Origin: Clostridium weizhouense
GTDB taxonomy: Bacteria; Bacillota; Clostridia; Clostridiales; Clostridiaceae
NCBI RefSeq assembly: GCF_019431045.1
Contig: NZ_JAHXPT010000001.1
Span: 434,001 to 498,000 of the forward strand
Direction: 5' to 3'
DNA length: 64,000 nucleotides
Made by a program: the position numbers and the translations under genes. The notes under the pieces were generated by a model. The model was not told where the DNA came from and did not search any database. It saw only the letters and a list, made by a program, of their open reading frames with translations. Below are positions 18,830 to 27,392 of this stretch, in pieces. How positions within the stretch are numbered: the stretch's first letter is position 1; each line of letters begins with the position of its first letter.

Positions 18830-20005
18830 TTATATATATTTTTTTATTTCTTCAACTTTATTTAAATTTTCCCATGGTAAATCAACATCTGTTCTTCCGA
18901 AATGTCCATAAGCAGCTGTTTGTTTGTAGATAGGTCTTCTTAAATCAAGATCTCTAATTATAGCACCTGGTCTTAAATCAAATACTCTTTCTACAATTTC
19001 AACTATCTTATCTTCTCCCATTTTTCCTGTTCCAAAAGTTTCAACTTCAATAGAAACTGGTTTTGCAACTCCAATAGCATAAGCTAATTGTATTTCTAAT
19101 TTATCTGCTACTCCTGCTGCTACTAAATTCTTAGCTACCCATCTTGCAGCATATGCAGCTGATCTATCTACTTTAGTTGGATCCTTTCCTGAGAAAGCTC
19201 CTCCACCATGTCTACCATAACCACCATAAGTATCAACAATAATCTTTCTACCTGTTAATCCTGAATCTCCTTGTGGACCACCAACAACGAATCTTCCAGT
19301 TGGGTTTATGAAGTATCTTGTTTCACTATCTAATAATTCTGCTGGTACTACAGCTTTTATAACATGTTCTTTAAGATCTTTTTCTATTGTTTCTAATGAT
19401 ACATCTTCTCCATGTTGAGTTGAAATAACAATAGTATCAATTCTTTTTGGTTTATTATCTTTATATTCAACAGTAACTTGAGTTTTACCATCTGGTCTTA
19501 AGTATCCCAAAGTACCATTCTTTCTTACTTCTGTAAGTCTTCTTGATAATTTATGAGCCATTGCTATTGGAAGTGGTAAAAATTCTTCTGTTTCATTTGT
19601 AGCAAATCCAAACATCATACCTTGATCTCCAGCACCTACAGCTTCAACAGCATCTTTATCACCTTTTCTTGATTCATAAGCTTCATCTACACCCATAGCA
19701 ATATCTGCTGATTGTTCATCTATAGCTGTAATAACAGAACAAGTATCGCAATCAAAGCCATATTTTGCTCTATCATAACCAATATTTCTTACTGTTTCTC
19801 TAACAACTTTAGGAATATCAACATAACAATTAGTTGTTATTTCCCCCATAACCATAACCATACCTGTTGTTGTGCAAGTTTCACATGCAACTCTAGCAGT
19901 AGGATCTTTTTCTAAAATAGCATCTAAAATAGAATCTGAAATTTGATCACACATTTTATCTGGATGACCTTCTGTAACTGACTCTGAAGTAAATAATCTC
20001 TTCAT
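18830..20005 (-). CDS. metK: S-adenosylmethionine synthetase
   Basis: Makes S-adenosylmethionine from methionine and ATP in the cytoplasm. 391 residues, the normal length. Visible signatures: [12 protein letters not shown] near the N-terminus, [10 protein letters not shown] near 125 and [19 protein letters not shown] near 265. The start ATG has an AGGAG-type site. Expression is controlled by a SAM-I riboswitch about 85 bp upstream. Confidence 0.98.
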   Translation of the reverse strand: MKRLFTSESVTEGHPDKMCDQISDSILDAILEKDPTARVACETCTTTGMVMVMGEITTNCYVDIPKVVRETVRNIGYDRAKYGFDCDTCSVITAIDEQSADIAMGVDEAYESRKGDKDAVEAVGAGDQGMMFGFATNETEEFLPLPIAMAHKLSRRLTEVRKNGTLGYLRPDGKTQVTVEYKDNKPKRIDTIVISTQHGEDVSLETIEKDLKEHVIKAVVPAELLDSETRYFINPTGRFVVGGPQGDSGLTGRKIIVDTYGGYGRHGGGAFSGKDPTKVDRSAAYAARWVAKNLVAAGVADKLEIQLAYAIGVAKPVSIEVETFGTGKMGEDKIVEIVERVFDLRPGAIIRDLDLRRPIYKQTAAYGHFGRTDVDLPWENLNKVEEIKKYI

Positions 20006-20089
20006 AGTTTTCTCCTTTCATTTTTAAGCCTTAATTGTTAAAACCTCTATATATAATAATATTTATAATAATGATATTATTATACATAA

Positions 20090-20230
20090 AAAAAACCCTT
20101 CAGATAAGAAGAGAATATAATATAATCTCTCTTATCTTGTAGAACACAATTCTACAGGAATTGGCACCTTGTAAATAACAGGTTGCCGGGTTTCATCGGG
20201 CCCTTTTCCCTCCACCTCTCTTGATAAGAG
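20090..20230 (-). promoter_or_regulatory. SAM-I (S-box) riboswitch controlling metK
   Basis: The minus-strand aptamer (20230 to 20129) shows P1 CTCTTATC/GATAAGAG and the S-box core AGAGAGGTGGAGGG, GGCCCGATGAAACCCGGCAACC, plus a GGTGCCAATTCC arm. The 3' side of P1 also takes part in a terminator (GATAAGAGAGATTATA against TATTCTCTTCTTATC, then GAAGGG and eight T). This is the usual SAM-OFF arrangement. Confidence 0.96.
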
Positions 20231-20252
20231 TATAATATTTAATTTTTAAACA

Positions 20253-20281
20253 ATTTTATCATATTAATTTTAAACGGTCAA
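20253..20281 (-). promoter_or_regulatory. Promoter of the metK transcript
   Basis: TTGACC and TAAAAT on the minus strand, 17-bp spacer, about 22 bp before the riboswitch aptamer. Confidence 0.7.
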
Positions 20282-20418
20282 TATTATAATTGTATTTTTT
20301 ATTAATTTTAACATATATTAAAAAGCTTAACTTATTTTAAATATACCTAAATTTTATCAAACTTCTATAAAATTTTCAAATATAAAAACTTTATAATTTT
20401 TTTGTATATTTGCATAAA

Positions 20419-20445
20419 TAAAAAAAGAACAAAAATTTGTTCTTT
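20419..20445 (-). terminator. Terminator of the tRNA cluster
   Basis: AAAAGAACAAA pairs with TTTGTTCTTTT directly after the last tRNA, followed by a T run. Confidence 0.85.
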
Positions 20446-20530
20446 TGGTGGAGGAAGATGGATTTGAACCATCGAAACGAAACGTAACAGATTTACAGTC
20501 TGCCCCCTTTGGCCACTCGGGAATTCCTCC
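20446..20530 (-). tRNA. tRNA-Tyr (GTA), copy 1
   Basis: 85-nt class II tRNA with a long variable arm, anticodon loop CTGTAAA and encoded CCA. Third tRNA-Tyr in transcription order and last gene of the cluster. Identical to copy 2. Confidence 0.97.
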
Positions 20531-20538
20531 GTATTTAA

Positions 20539-20613
20539 TGGAGCTGGCAATAGGAATCGAACCTACAACCTGCTGATTACAAGTCAGCTGCTCTACCGTT
20601 GAGCCATGCCAGC
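20539..20613 (-). tRNA. tRNA-Thr (TGT), copy 1
   Basis: Acceptor GCTGGCA/TGCCAGC, anticodon loop CTTGTAA, T arm GGTTCGATTCC, encoded CCA. Confidence 0.97.
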
Positions 20614-20637
20614 ATATATATTTAATTATTATAATTA

Positions 20638-20713
20638 TGGTGGGCACAACAGGGCTCGAACCTGTGACCCTCTGCTTGTAAGGCAGATGCTCTCCCAGCT
20701 GAGCTATGCGCCC
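20638..20713 (-). tRNA. tRNA-Val (TAC), copy 1
   Basis: Acceptor GGGCGCA/TGTGCCC, anticodon loop CTTACAA, T arm GGTTCGAGCCC, encoded CCA. Confidence 0.97.
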
Positions 20714-20719
20714 ATAATT

Positions 20720-20804
20720 TGGTGGAGGAAGATGGATTTGAACCATCGAAACGAAACGTAACAGATTTACAGTCTGCCCCCTTTGGCCACTCGGGAATTC
20801 CTCC
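20720..20804 (-). tRNA. tRNA-Tyr (GTA), copy 2
   Basis: Same sequence as copy 1, exactly 274 bp away. Confidence 0.97.
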
Positions 20805-20812
20805 GTATTTAA

Positions 20813-20887
20813 TGGAGCTGGCAATAGGAATCGAACCTACAACCTGCTGATTACAAGTCAGCTGCTCTACCGTTGAGCCATGCCAGC
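20813..20887 (-). tRNA. tRNA-Thr (TGT), copy 2
   Basis: Same sequence as copy 1, exactly 274 bp away. Confidence 0.97.
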
Positions 20888-20911
20888 ATATATATTTAAT
20901 TATTATAATTA

Positions 20912-20987
20912 TGGTGGGCACAACAGGGCTCGAACCTGTGACCCTCTGCTTGTAAGGCAGATGCTCTCCCAGCTGAGCTATGCGCCC
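20912..20987 (-). tRNA. tRNA-Val (TAC), copy 2
   Basis: Same sequence as copy 1, exactly 274 bp away. Confidence 0.97.
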
Positions 20988-20993
20988 ATAATT

Positions 20994-21078
20994 TGGTGGA
21001 GGAAGATGGATTCGAACCATCGAAACGAAACGTAACAGATTTACAGTCTGCCCCCTTTGGCCACTCGGGAATTCCTCC
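20994..21078 (-). tRNA. tRNA-Tyr (GTA), copy 3 (first transcribed)
   Basis: First gene of the cluster on the minus strand. It differs from the other two tRNA-Tyr genes by one base in the T loop (TTCGAAT rather than TTCAAAT). Confidence 0.97.
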
Positions 21079-21122
21079 ATATTTGTTTTTTATCAGTTGA
21101 TTTCTGTCGATCAACAATGACT

Positions 21123-21151
21123 AGTATATATTCAAAATCATTTTATTTCAA
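21123..21151 (-). promoter_or_regulatory. Promoter of the tRNA cluster
   Basis: TTGAAA and TATACT on the minus strand with a 17-bp spacer, about 45 bp upstream of the first tRNA-Tyr. Confidence 0.7.
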
Positions 21152-21236
21152 GCATAACATATGCCTATTTAAGCAAATTAAATCCACCAATCTATGTTTT
21201 TTGATAAAATACTCTATTTTAAGGCATAACTTAAAT

Positions 21237-21647
21237 TTATTTTGTTAAGTTCTCATCTAAATATTTAAGATCTATAAAATTTGAACATATCTCTCTAATT
21301 CTTAGATAATCATTTGATGATAATCTAGTACTAAGTATTTTAAAAACTTCAACTACACTTTTAGTATCATCTTTTATTTTTAAACATTCTTTTATTCTTC
21401 CGATATCAGCTGTTGATAACTTTAATATTATTCTATTTAAATCTTTTTTATCTTCATCGCATAAATTTTTCTCTATTGTATCTTTATTTTTTGTATATAT
21501 AGATTTTGAATATGACATAACACTTATACAATCATTATCTAATTTATCTATTTTATAACCATAGTCTTTAGGATTCCAATAAAAAATTAAATATGCATTC
21601 ATTATTATTGCAAATCCCATAAACACATATGTTATAACTTTTCTCAT
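21237..21647 (-). CDS. Hypothetical membrane-anchored protein
   Basis: 136 residues: an N-terminal transmembrane helix (about 5-22) followed by a charged, mostly helical domain rich in Lys, Asp and Ile. No known motif is seen. The ATG chosen (MRKVITYVF) has an AGAGGTG site just upstream; an upstream in-frame start has none. It lies between the tRNA cluster and the divergent yyaC gene. I do not recognise the family. A role linked to sporulation would be only a guess from its neighbour. Confidence 0.7.
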   Translation of the reverse strand: MRKVITYVFMGFAIIMNAYLIFYWNPKDYGYKIDKLDNDCISVMSYSKSIYTKNKDTIEKNLCDEDKKDLNRIILKLSTADIGRIKECLKIKDDTKSVVEVFKILSTRLSSNDYLRIREICSNFIDLKYLDENLTK

Positions 21648-21755
21648 AACATCACCTCTAATTTTATCTTTTCCCACATTATGGAATTTTATTCTAATTT
21701 TTATCATTTTTATCCAGTTACATCATATATATATTTTAAGAAGGAGGTATTTCAT

Positions 21756-22304
21756 TTGACAAAGCATAAAATAAACTATAAATCACCAATTGCTTGTTGT
21801 AAAATTTCTGAAGCACTTAAAGAGTATATGAGTGATGAAACTATAATAGTTTGTATTGGTACTGATAAATGTATTGGGGATTGTTTAGGTCCTTTAGTCG
21901 GATCAATTTTAATAGATAATTTATTCCCTTTACCTATATATGGAACATTATCACATCCTATACATGCATTAAATATAGATGCTCGTTTAGATGAAATATA
22001 CAAAAAACATCCTAACTCACCTATAATTGGAGTGGATGCTTGTTTAGGTGATAGAAGTGCTATAGGAGAAATTCATACAAGAGATTATGCAATACATCCT
22101 GGTAAAGGAGTTGGTAAAGATTTACCTGAAGTTGGTATTGCTTCTATAATAGGTATAGTAGATTCTGTTAATAATTCTCAGCTCTTTTCATCATATAGTA
22201 TCAGATTATCGTTAGTCATGGATATGGCAAAATTAATATCAAATGCTTTAATTGAAGCTTATAATCTTAGTAAAAACAATTTTTCTTTTAATAAAAATAT
22301 ATAA
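21756..22304 (+). CDS. yyaC: YyaC family spore protein (DUF1256, germination-protease-like fold)
   Basis: 182-residue member of the YyaC family, related in fold to the germination protease GPR and found only in spore formers. Conserved features: CIGTDKCIGDCLGPLVGS near residue 36, GTLSHPIHALNI near 67, and IGVDACLGD near 95. The start is a TTG, chosen because a perfect AAGGAGG lies 8 bp upstream; there is no in-frame ATG nearby. A CATATATAT sequence about 20 bp before the ribosome binding site could be part of a sigma-E type promoter (weak). It ends in a terminator shared with mreB. Confidence 0.88.
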   Translation: MTKHKINYKSPIACCKISEALKEYMSDETIIVCIGTDKCIGDCLGPLVGSILIDNLFPLPIYGTLSHPIHALNIDARLDEIYKKHPNSPIIGVDACLGDRSAIGEIHTRDYAIHPGKGVGKDLPEVGIASIIGIVDSVNNSQLFSSYSIRLSLVMDMAKLISNALIEAYNLSKNNFSFNKNI

Positions 22305-22349
22305 ATAAAATCAAACCCTAAAATATAAATTTTAGGGTTTGATTTTATT
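22304..22349 (+). terminator. Bidirectional terminator between yyaC and mreB
   Basis: A perfect hairpin with arms AAAATCAAACCCTAAAAT and ATTTTAGGGTTTGATTTT, A/T runs on both sides, between convergent genes. Confidence 0.9.
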
Positions 22350-22352
22350 GCT

Positions 22353-23387
22353 TTATTCAATAAGAACTATCTCTTGTGAATTTAAAGCACTATCTAATTT
22401 ATCTAATTGTCCTAAAACAGCTCCAGTCCCTTCAGCAACACATTCAACAGAATTTTCAGCTATTGTTACTTCAACACCAGTTCTAAACTCTATAAGCTTA
22501 TCTAATCCATATAGTAATGCGCCACCTCCAGTCATTAAAATACCTTTTTCTATAATATCTGCTGCTAACTCAGGTGGAGTTCTTTCCAATACAGCTTTTA
22601 CAGCATCAATTATGTATTCTACTGACTCTTCTAATGCTTCTCTTACTTCTTCTGTGCTTATCTCTAATTCATCAGGTAGTCCTGTTACTAAATTTCTACC
22701 TTTCATCATAGCGGTCAAATTTCTAGACCCTTTAAAAGCAGCACCTATGTTTATTTTTAAATCTTCAGCTGTTTTTTCTCCAATCATTATTTTGTACTTA
22801 TTTCTTACATACTTTATAATAGCTTCAGTGAATTTATCTCCAGCAACCTTAATTGAGCTTCTTTCAACAATACCACCTAATGAAATAACTGCAATATCGC
22901 AAGTTCCTCCTCCAATATCTACAACCATATTTCCATTAGGTTTACTTATGTCAACACCTGCACCAATAGCTGCTGCTAATGGTTCTTCAATTAAATGAAC
23001 TGTTTTTGCTCCTGAATTTCTTGCTGCATCAAGAACTGCTCTCTTTTCTACCTCAGTGGCTTGAGAAGGCACACAAACTATAACTTTAGGTGCTGTAATA
23101 TTCCTCTTTCCACATGCTTTTCTTATAAACTCTTTTAGCATTCTTTCTGTTACATCATAATTAGAAATAACACCATCTCTTAGTGGACGAACAGCAACTA
23201 TATTTCCAGGTGTACGACCTATCATCTTTCTTGCTTCTTCTCCAACTGCTAATAATTTATTATTATTTTTATTAATTGCTACTACAGAAGGCTCTTTTAA
23301 TATAACACCTTTTCCCTTTACATAAACCAATACAGTAGCTGTACCTAAATCAATTCCAAGGTCTGTCCCAGTTCTCCAAAACCACAT
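22353..23387 (-). CDS. mbl: MreB/Mbl-type rod-shape actin homologue
   Basis: Bacterial actin of 344 residues that organises cell-wall elongation under the membrane. Features: phosphate-1 loop DLGTATVLVY at residue 12, IEEPLAAAIGAG near 135, VVDIGGGTCDIAVI near 158 and MTGGGALLYGLD near 290. Placed after spoIIID, in the same order as Bacillus spoIIID-mbl, so it is probably the Mbl-type paralogue rather than the mreBCD-operon copy. The start has an AGGAG site. Confidence 0.93.
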   Translation of the reverse strand: MWFWRTGTDLGIDLGTATVLVYVKGKGVILKEPSVVAINKNNNKLLAVGEEARKMIGRTPGNIVAVRPLRDGVISNYDVTERMLKEFIRKACGKRNITAPKVIVCVPSQATEVEKRAVLDAARNSGAKTVHLIEEPLAAAIGAGVDISKPNGNMVVDIGGGTCDIAVISLGGIVERSSIKVAGDKFTEAIIKYVRNKYKIMIGEKTAEDLKINIGAAFKGSRNLTAMMKGRNLVTGLPDELEISTEEVREALEESVEYIIDAVKAVLERTPPELAADIIEKGILMTGGGALLYGLDKLIEFRTGVEVTIAENSVECVAEGTGAVLGQLDKLDSALNSQEIVLIE

Positions 23388-23469
23388 TCCTCATTCACTC
23401 CTAAAACGTATATTCTTGCCATTAATAACATAATTCTACTAATACTATATTATAACCTCAATATTCGCA

Positions 23470-23721
23470 TCATTCAATAGCTTTATATTTCATTTTAGTA
23501 GCTTTTCCACCTCTAATGTGACGTTCAGCTTTATTTAATTCTAAAATAGAATGAGTTTCTTTTGCAATCATAGGATTTATTTTAGGAAGTCTTTCTGTCA
23601 TGTCTTTGTGAATAGTACTTTTACTTACCCCAAAAACTTTGGCTGTTTTTCTTATTGTGGCTTTTGAATCTATAATATATTTTGCAACTTCTAATACCCT
23701 TTCTTCAATATAATCCTTCAA
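23470..23721 (-). CDS. spoIIID: Stage III sporulation transcription regulator SpoIIID
   Basis: 83-residue mother-cell DNA-binding regulator that modulates the sigma-E regulon and sigK expression. The helix-turn-helix lies at about residues 18-42 (TIRKTAKVFGVSKSTIHKD), followed by the family signature LNKAERHIRGGKATK and a basic tail. Start is TTG, 7 bp after AAAGGAGG. Lies between spoIIQ and mbl as in Bacillus. Confidence 0.97.
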   Translation of the reverse strand: MKDYIEERVLEVAKYIIDSKATIRKTAKVFGVSKSTIHKDMTERLPKINPMIAKETHSILELNKAERHIRGGKATKMKYKAIE

Positions 23722-23787
23722 AATATAACCTCCTTTAAATTAATATATTCTTATTAAATAAACTTTTAATTTCCATATTCTAATTGT

Positions 23788-23830
23788 GTATTAACCAGCA
23801 TTTTAAATTAATAAAATAGCTGGTTAATAC
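23788..23830. other. Strong hairpin between spoIIQ and spoIIID
   Basis: Perfect 12-bp arms GTATTAACCAGC and GCTGGTTAATAC surround a further ATTTTA/TAAAAT pairing. The T run (TTTTTATT) is on the plus-strand side, although the neighbouring genes run on the minus strand. It may act as a processing or binding site rather than as a simple terminator. Confidence 0.6.
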
Positions 23831-23843
23831 TTTTTATTAATCT

Positions 23844-24587
23844 TTAATTTGCTTTAAAACTAAAATATTTTTCCGGATTTACTTGTTCTCCATTAGCATT
23901 AATTACTTGTAAATTTAAAAATTCTCCATAATTCTTAGTATCAAATAATTTAGCACTATTTCCTACTTTACCAATAACTTGATTAGCAGTAACCTTATCA
24001 CCAATCTTAACAGATACATCCTTATCAAGATTTCCGTATCTTGTCTTTAATCCATTAGAGTGTTTAATTTGTACAACTACGCCTTCTTCAACACCTGAAT
24101 TTTCTACTGCCTCAACAACACCATCTGATGCTGCTTTAACCTCTGCTCCAGCCTTAGAACTTACATTTATTCCTCTAATTGTTCTATATACATTGTCCTC
24201 AACTTTTACTGGTTTTGGATAAGTATATCCCCTACTTATAGTTCCATTTATTGGGTTTGATAGTTTACTACTTGCATTAGTAGATGAAACAGTTTTAGAA
24301 TTTTCTTTAGATGCTACTTCTTTGTTTGTATTGTTTGTATTATTTTTATTAGTTGTATTCTCTACTCTCTCCGCATTTGGAATTTCATTAGTTACGCTTT
24401 TATCATTAATATTTAATGCTACTTCTTTTTGTTGTTCTTGTGTCTTAATTAATTGCTTATGGCTATTTATTCTTTTATAAGAAACTGTACCTACTGCTGC
24501 CATTATGCAAAGACATAAAAACAAAGCAATATAAAAGCTCTCCTTTCTAAATAAATCTCTAAACTTATGTTTAAAATTTTTGTCCAT
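23844..24587 (-). CDS. spoIIQ: SpoIIQ-like forespore membrane protein with inactive M23/LytM domain
   Basis: 247 residues: a cytoplasmic start, one transmembrane helix (about 18-36), an Asn/Thr/Ser-rich linker (about 50-105) and a LytM-type fold (about 115-245). SpoIIQ in the forespore membrane binds SpoIIIAH across the intermembrane space during engulfment. In place of the zinc residues, HxGID reads RGINV, YAHL reads YGNL and HLHFEV reads FLNLQV, so no metal site remains. The ATG chosen has an AGGAGG site; an upstream in-frame ATG has none. It follows spoIID as in Bacillus and has a sigma-F-like promoter. Confidence 0.9.
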   Translation of the reverse strand: MDKNFKHKFRDLFRKESFYIALFLCLCIMAAVGTVSYKRINSHKQLIKTQEQQKEVALNINDKSVTNEIPNAERVENTTNKNNTNNTNKEVASKENSKTVSSTNASSKLSNPINGTISRGYTYPKPVKVEDNVYRTIRGINVSSKAGAEVKAASDGVVEAVENSGVEEGVVVQIKHSNGLKTRYGNLDKDVSVKIGDKVTANQVIGKVGNSAKLFDTKNYGEFLNLQVINANGEQVNPEKYFSFKAN

Positions 24588-24606
24588 ATTAACACCTCCT
24601 TTTCTC

Positions 24607-24636
24607 ATTATTTCCCTTTTATAGAAATTAATACAC
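24607..24636 (-). promoter_or_regulatory. Candidate sigma-F promoter of spoIIQ
   Basis: On the minus strand GTGTA, a 15-bp spacer and GGGAAATAAT resemble the sigma-F consensus. It would give a very short leader, which also supports the chosen start codon. Confidence 0.45.
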
Positions 24637-24714
24637 CAATAATGATTTTTATGAATAAAAATTAATTTAAATTTAAATAAAACTTTGTATTTAAGCATCT
24701 TCAAAAAGAATAAA

Positions 24715-24797
24715 AAAAATAATAGATTAAAATGATTAAATAGTTTATTTCATTAATTTAAAACAAACTATTCAATTCATGCTTAATCTATTATTTT
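24715..24797 (-). terminator. Long hairpin terminator after spoIID
   Basis: The outer arms AAAATAATAGATTAA and TTAATCTATTATTTT enclose AATAGTTT/AAACTATT. The minus-strand transcript ends in a long T run. Confidence 0.75.
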
Positions 24798-24829
24798 ATT
24801 TCATATATATAAAACGTAGTTATAATCCT

Positions 24830-25864
24830 TTATTTATATTTTATCTCTTCAATTTCTACCCCATTGTAATAATGTTTTAATATTTCATCATATTTTTTAC
24901 CCTCTTTAGCCATAACATTAGCTCCCCATTGACTCATACCAACACCATGACCATATCCAGTACAATCTATTTTCACAGAGTTATTGCTTATATTCCATTT
25001 AAAATTAGTTGAATTTAAATTAAATAAAGTTCTAAAGTCTTTACCCTTTATCACCTCATCTCCTAATTGAAGTTCTTTTACACTCCCACTTTCAGTATAA
25101 GATTTTACCTTTATAGCAGATGATATATTTTTTTCTGTTATTTTTGCCTTAGAGTATTTACTGTTAATTTTGTTAATAAATTCTTTTATCTTGATTTCAA
25201 CTGAACTTTTATACTTTGGTGCAATTTCCTCTCCTTTACTTTCTTTTGATTTAAGATATGGTACATCTGATGAGAATACATCTTTTGCATCTTCTGTTTT
25301 TCCAGAACTTACTGCAAAAAATTGAGGATATTCTAATACCTTTCCATCATAAACAAGAATCTGTCCTTTTGTATCATCAACTGCTTTTTTGATTTTTTCC
25401 CAATTATCTGTAGCTTCTTTTTTGCTCCAACTTTTCATCCTTGATTCTTTATCCATATAAACTTGACAATGTGTAGTATCGCATATTTCTGCACCATTTT
25501 TTTCTGCATCCTTACACGGATTATTTATTTTATTTACATAATAAGTCCTGGCTGCTACAGCTTGCGCTTTTAAAGCTTCTTCATCAAAATTAGCGGGTAC
25601 TTCACCAGAAACTACTGATGTAATATACTCTTCCAAATCTAATTCATAAACTTTATTTTCAGACTTTCTATATAACTTAACTTTTTTATTTTTAGGAAGT
25701 TCTAATTCTGTTGATTTTTTTATAACGCTATCATTAATATTAAAAGGCTTAAATTTATTAAAATCTAATTTTAAAAAAGCTATAGGAAATAAAATTAATA
25801 CTAATACTATAATTAATGTGGTTAAAACAATAAGCTTAACATCCTTATTTATTTTATACTTCAT
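24830..25864 (-). CDS. spoIID: Stage II sporulation protein D (SpoIID), peptidoglycan lytic transglycosylase
   Basis: 344-residue mother-cell membrane enzyme that, with SpoIIM and SpoIIP, degrades septal peptidoglycan to drive engulfment. An N-terminal transmembrane helix (about 11-30) precedes the SpoIID domain. The catalytic glutamate lies in SGEVPANF near residue 89. A CDTTHC sequence near 126-131 resembles the zinc site described for clostridial SpoIID. The end carries GYGHGVGMSQWGANVMAKEG. A GAGGGG site precedes the ATG. Regulated by a sigma-E-like promoter. Confidence 0.96.
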   Translation of the reverse strand: MKYKINKDVKLIVLTTLIIVLVLILFPIAFLKLDFNKFKPFNINDSVIKKSTELELPKNKKVKLYRKSENKVYELDLEEYITSVVSGEVPANFDEEALKAQAVAARTYYVNKINNPCKDAEKNGAEICDTTHCQVYMDKESRMKSWSKKEATDNWEKIKKAVDDTKGQILVYDGKVLEYPQFFAVSSGKTEDAKDVFSSDVPYLKSKESKGEEIAPKYKSSVEIKIKEFINKINSKYSKAKITEKNISSAIKVKSYTESGSVKELQLGDEVIKGKDFRTLFNLNSTNFKWNISNNSVKIDCTGYGHGVGMSQWGANVMAKEGKKYDEILKHYYNGVEIEEIKYK

Positions 25865-25894
25865 ACTTATCCCCTCTCTAAGTCCCTACAAATA

Positions 25895-25922
25895 AATATA
25901 TGCTCTAATATTAAGAATTATG
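25895..25922 (-). promoter_or_regulatory. Candidate sigma-E promoter of spoIID
   Basis: CATAATT, a 13-bp spacer and CATATATT on the minus strand match the sigma-E -35/-10 pattern. SpoIID is a known sigma-E gene in Bacillus. Confidence 0.55.
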
Positions 25923-25942
25923 TTAAGCATATATTAAAATAT

Positions 25943-25983
25943 AAACTTAAAGGGCAAGATATCTAATCTTGCCCTTTAAGTTT
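25943..25983 (-). terminator. Intrinsic terminator of murA
   Basis: A perfect 18-bp stem (AAACTTAAAGGGCAAGAT / ATCTTGCCCTTTAAGTTT) overlaps the murA stop codon. Confidence 0.85.
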
Positions 25984-27244
25984 ATACATCAATTCTATAA
26001 ACCTCTGCACCTAATTTTCTAAACTTTTCTTCTACATTAACATATCCTCTATCTATATGATATATATCACCTATTCTAGTTTCTCCCTCTGCTGCTAACC
26101 CTGCTAAAATCATAGCCGCTCCACCTCTTAAGTCTGTAGCCTTAACATCGCATCCAGTTAATCTAGATACCCCTTCTATAATTGCAGTTCTTCCATCAAT
26201 TTTTATATTAGCTCCCATTCTTGTTAAATCTGTGACATGCATAAATCTATTTTCAAATACAGTTTCTGTTATAATACTTATTCCTTGCGTAATAGATAAA
26301 AGACTCATAATTTGTGCTTGCATATCAGTCGGGAATCCAGGATATGGTAATGTCTTAATATCAACCGCTTTTTTCATTTTTGTTCCATCTACTATAATAG
26401 AATTTTCATTATATTTGCTAAATAAAAATCCACATTCTTTTAATTTTTCTATAACAGGTCTCAAATGTTCTTCATTAATTCCATTAATTTTTATCTTACT
26501 ATTTGTTATTCCTGCTGCTATCATAAATGTTCCTGCTTCTATTCTATCGTATATAGGAGTATACTCTATGCCTTTTAAACTTCTTACTCCATGTATAATA
26601 ATTTTTCCTCTTCCTGCACCTTCTATTCTTGCACCCATTTTATTTAAAAATCTAGCAAGATCTTCAATTTCTGGCTCTTCAGCTGCATTTTCTATTATTG
26701 TTGTTCCTTCAGCTAAAACAGCTGCCATTAATATATTTTCGGTAGCTCCAACTGAAGGGAAGTCAAGATATATTCTATTACCAATTAATTTTTTTGCCTG
26801 TACTTCTACAAATCCATATCCAATATTTACGTCTGCACCAAGTAGTTTAAACCCTTTAAGATGTAAATCTATAGGTCTACTTCCTATATTGCATCCACCC
26901 GGCAAACACAACTTGCAATACCCAAATCTTGCAAGCATAGAGCCCATTATTAAAAAAGATGCTCTCATTTTTTTTATTAAATCTGTATTAGTATTTTCAG
27001 GACTTATATTACTAGTATTAATTTTTAATTTATTATCTATTTGAGAAAAATTGACTTCACAATTTAGCTTAGCTAATAGTTTACAAATGACCTCTACATC
27101 TTCTAACATAGGAGTATTATTTATAGTAATACTCTCTGGACATAATATAGTTGCTGCAATTATAGGTAATATTGAATTCTTAGCACAACTTATATTAACT
27201 TCACCATTAAGTTCTTTTACACCCTTAACTATTATTTTTTCCAT
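25982..27244 (-). CDS. murA: UDP-N-acetylglucosamine 1-carboxyvinyltransferase
   Basis: First committed step of peptidoglycan synthesis: transfers enolpyruvate from PEP to UDP-GlcNAc in the cytoplasm. 420 residues. The fosfomycin-target cysteine is present in LPGGCNIGSRPIDLH near residue 118. Other signatures: a lysine-asparagine pair in SCAKNSILP near 22 and TDMQAQ near 300. The start chosen (MEKIIVKG) is preceded by GGAGG at the proper distance; an ATG four codons earlier contains that site. Located between ywmB and spoIID, matching Bacillus murAA. Confidence 0.96.
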   Translation of the reverse strand: MEKIIVKGVKELNGEVNISCAKNSILPIIAATILCPESITINNTPMLEDVEVICKLLAKLNCEVNFSQIDNKLKINTSNISPENTNTDLIKKMRASFLIMGSMLARFGYCKLCLPGGCNIGSRPIDLHLKGFKLLGADVNIGYGFVEVQAKKLIGNRIYLDFPSVGATENILMAAVLAEGTTIIENAAEEPEIEDLARFLNKMGARIEGAGRGKIIIHGVRSLKGIEYTPIYDRIEAGTFMIAAGITNSKIKINGINEEHLRPVIEKLKECGFLFSKYNENSIIVDGTKMKKAVDIKTLPYPGFPTDMQAQIMSLLSITQGISIITETVFENRFMHVTDLTRMGANIKIDGRTAIIEGVSRLTGCDVKATDLRGGAAMILAGLAAEGETRIGDIYHIDRGYVNVEEKFRKLGAEVYRIDV

Positions 27245-27392
27245 ATTATCCTCCATAAATAATTGTTAAACACTAAAAATTAGACACAATGCTTTTTTTA
27301 ATCAAGAAAATAACTAGAATTTTATTATCTATTGGGTATATAATCCTAGTCTTTCTTTATTAAAAATTAATTGTTACTTTATTCTTAATGCT

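Larger units (their letters stand above)
20446..20993. repeat. Two tandem 274-bp tRNA units
   Basis: Units 20446-20719 and 20720-20993 each carry Tyr, Thr and Val genes with their spacers and look identical by eye, including noncoding bases. This suggests a recent duplication or ongoing gene conversion. Confidence 0.9.

Noticed and set aside
20357..21117. Open frames of 60-155 codons across the tRNA cluster
   Set aside because: They are read through tRNA genes whose structure and encoded CCA are clear. The repeated peptides simply reflect the duplicated tRNAs.
22339..22998. 219-codon plus-strand frame opposite mreB
   Set aside because: It is antisense to a highly conserved gene, uses its complementary codons and has no ribosome binding site.
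24588..24704. N-terminal extension of spoIIQ
   Set aside because: The upstream ATG has no ribosome binding site, while the downstream one follows AGGAGG and a sigma-F-like promoter.
26232..27044. 270-codon plus-strand frame opposite murA
   Set aside because: Antisense shadow of a conserved gene with no ribosome binding site or known motif.
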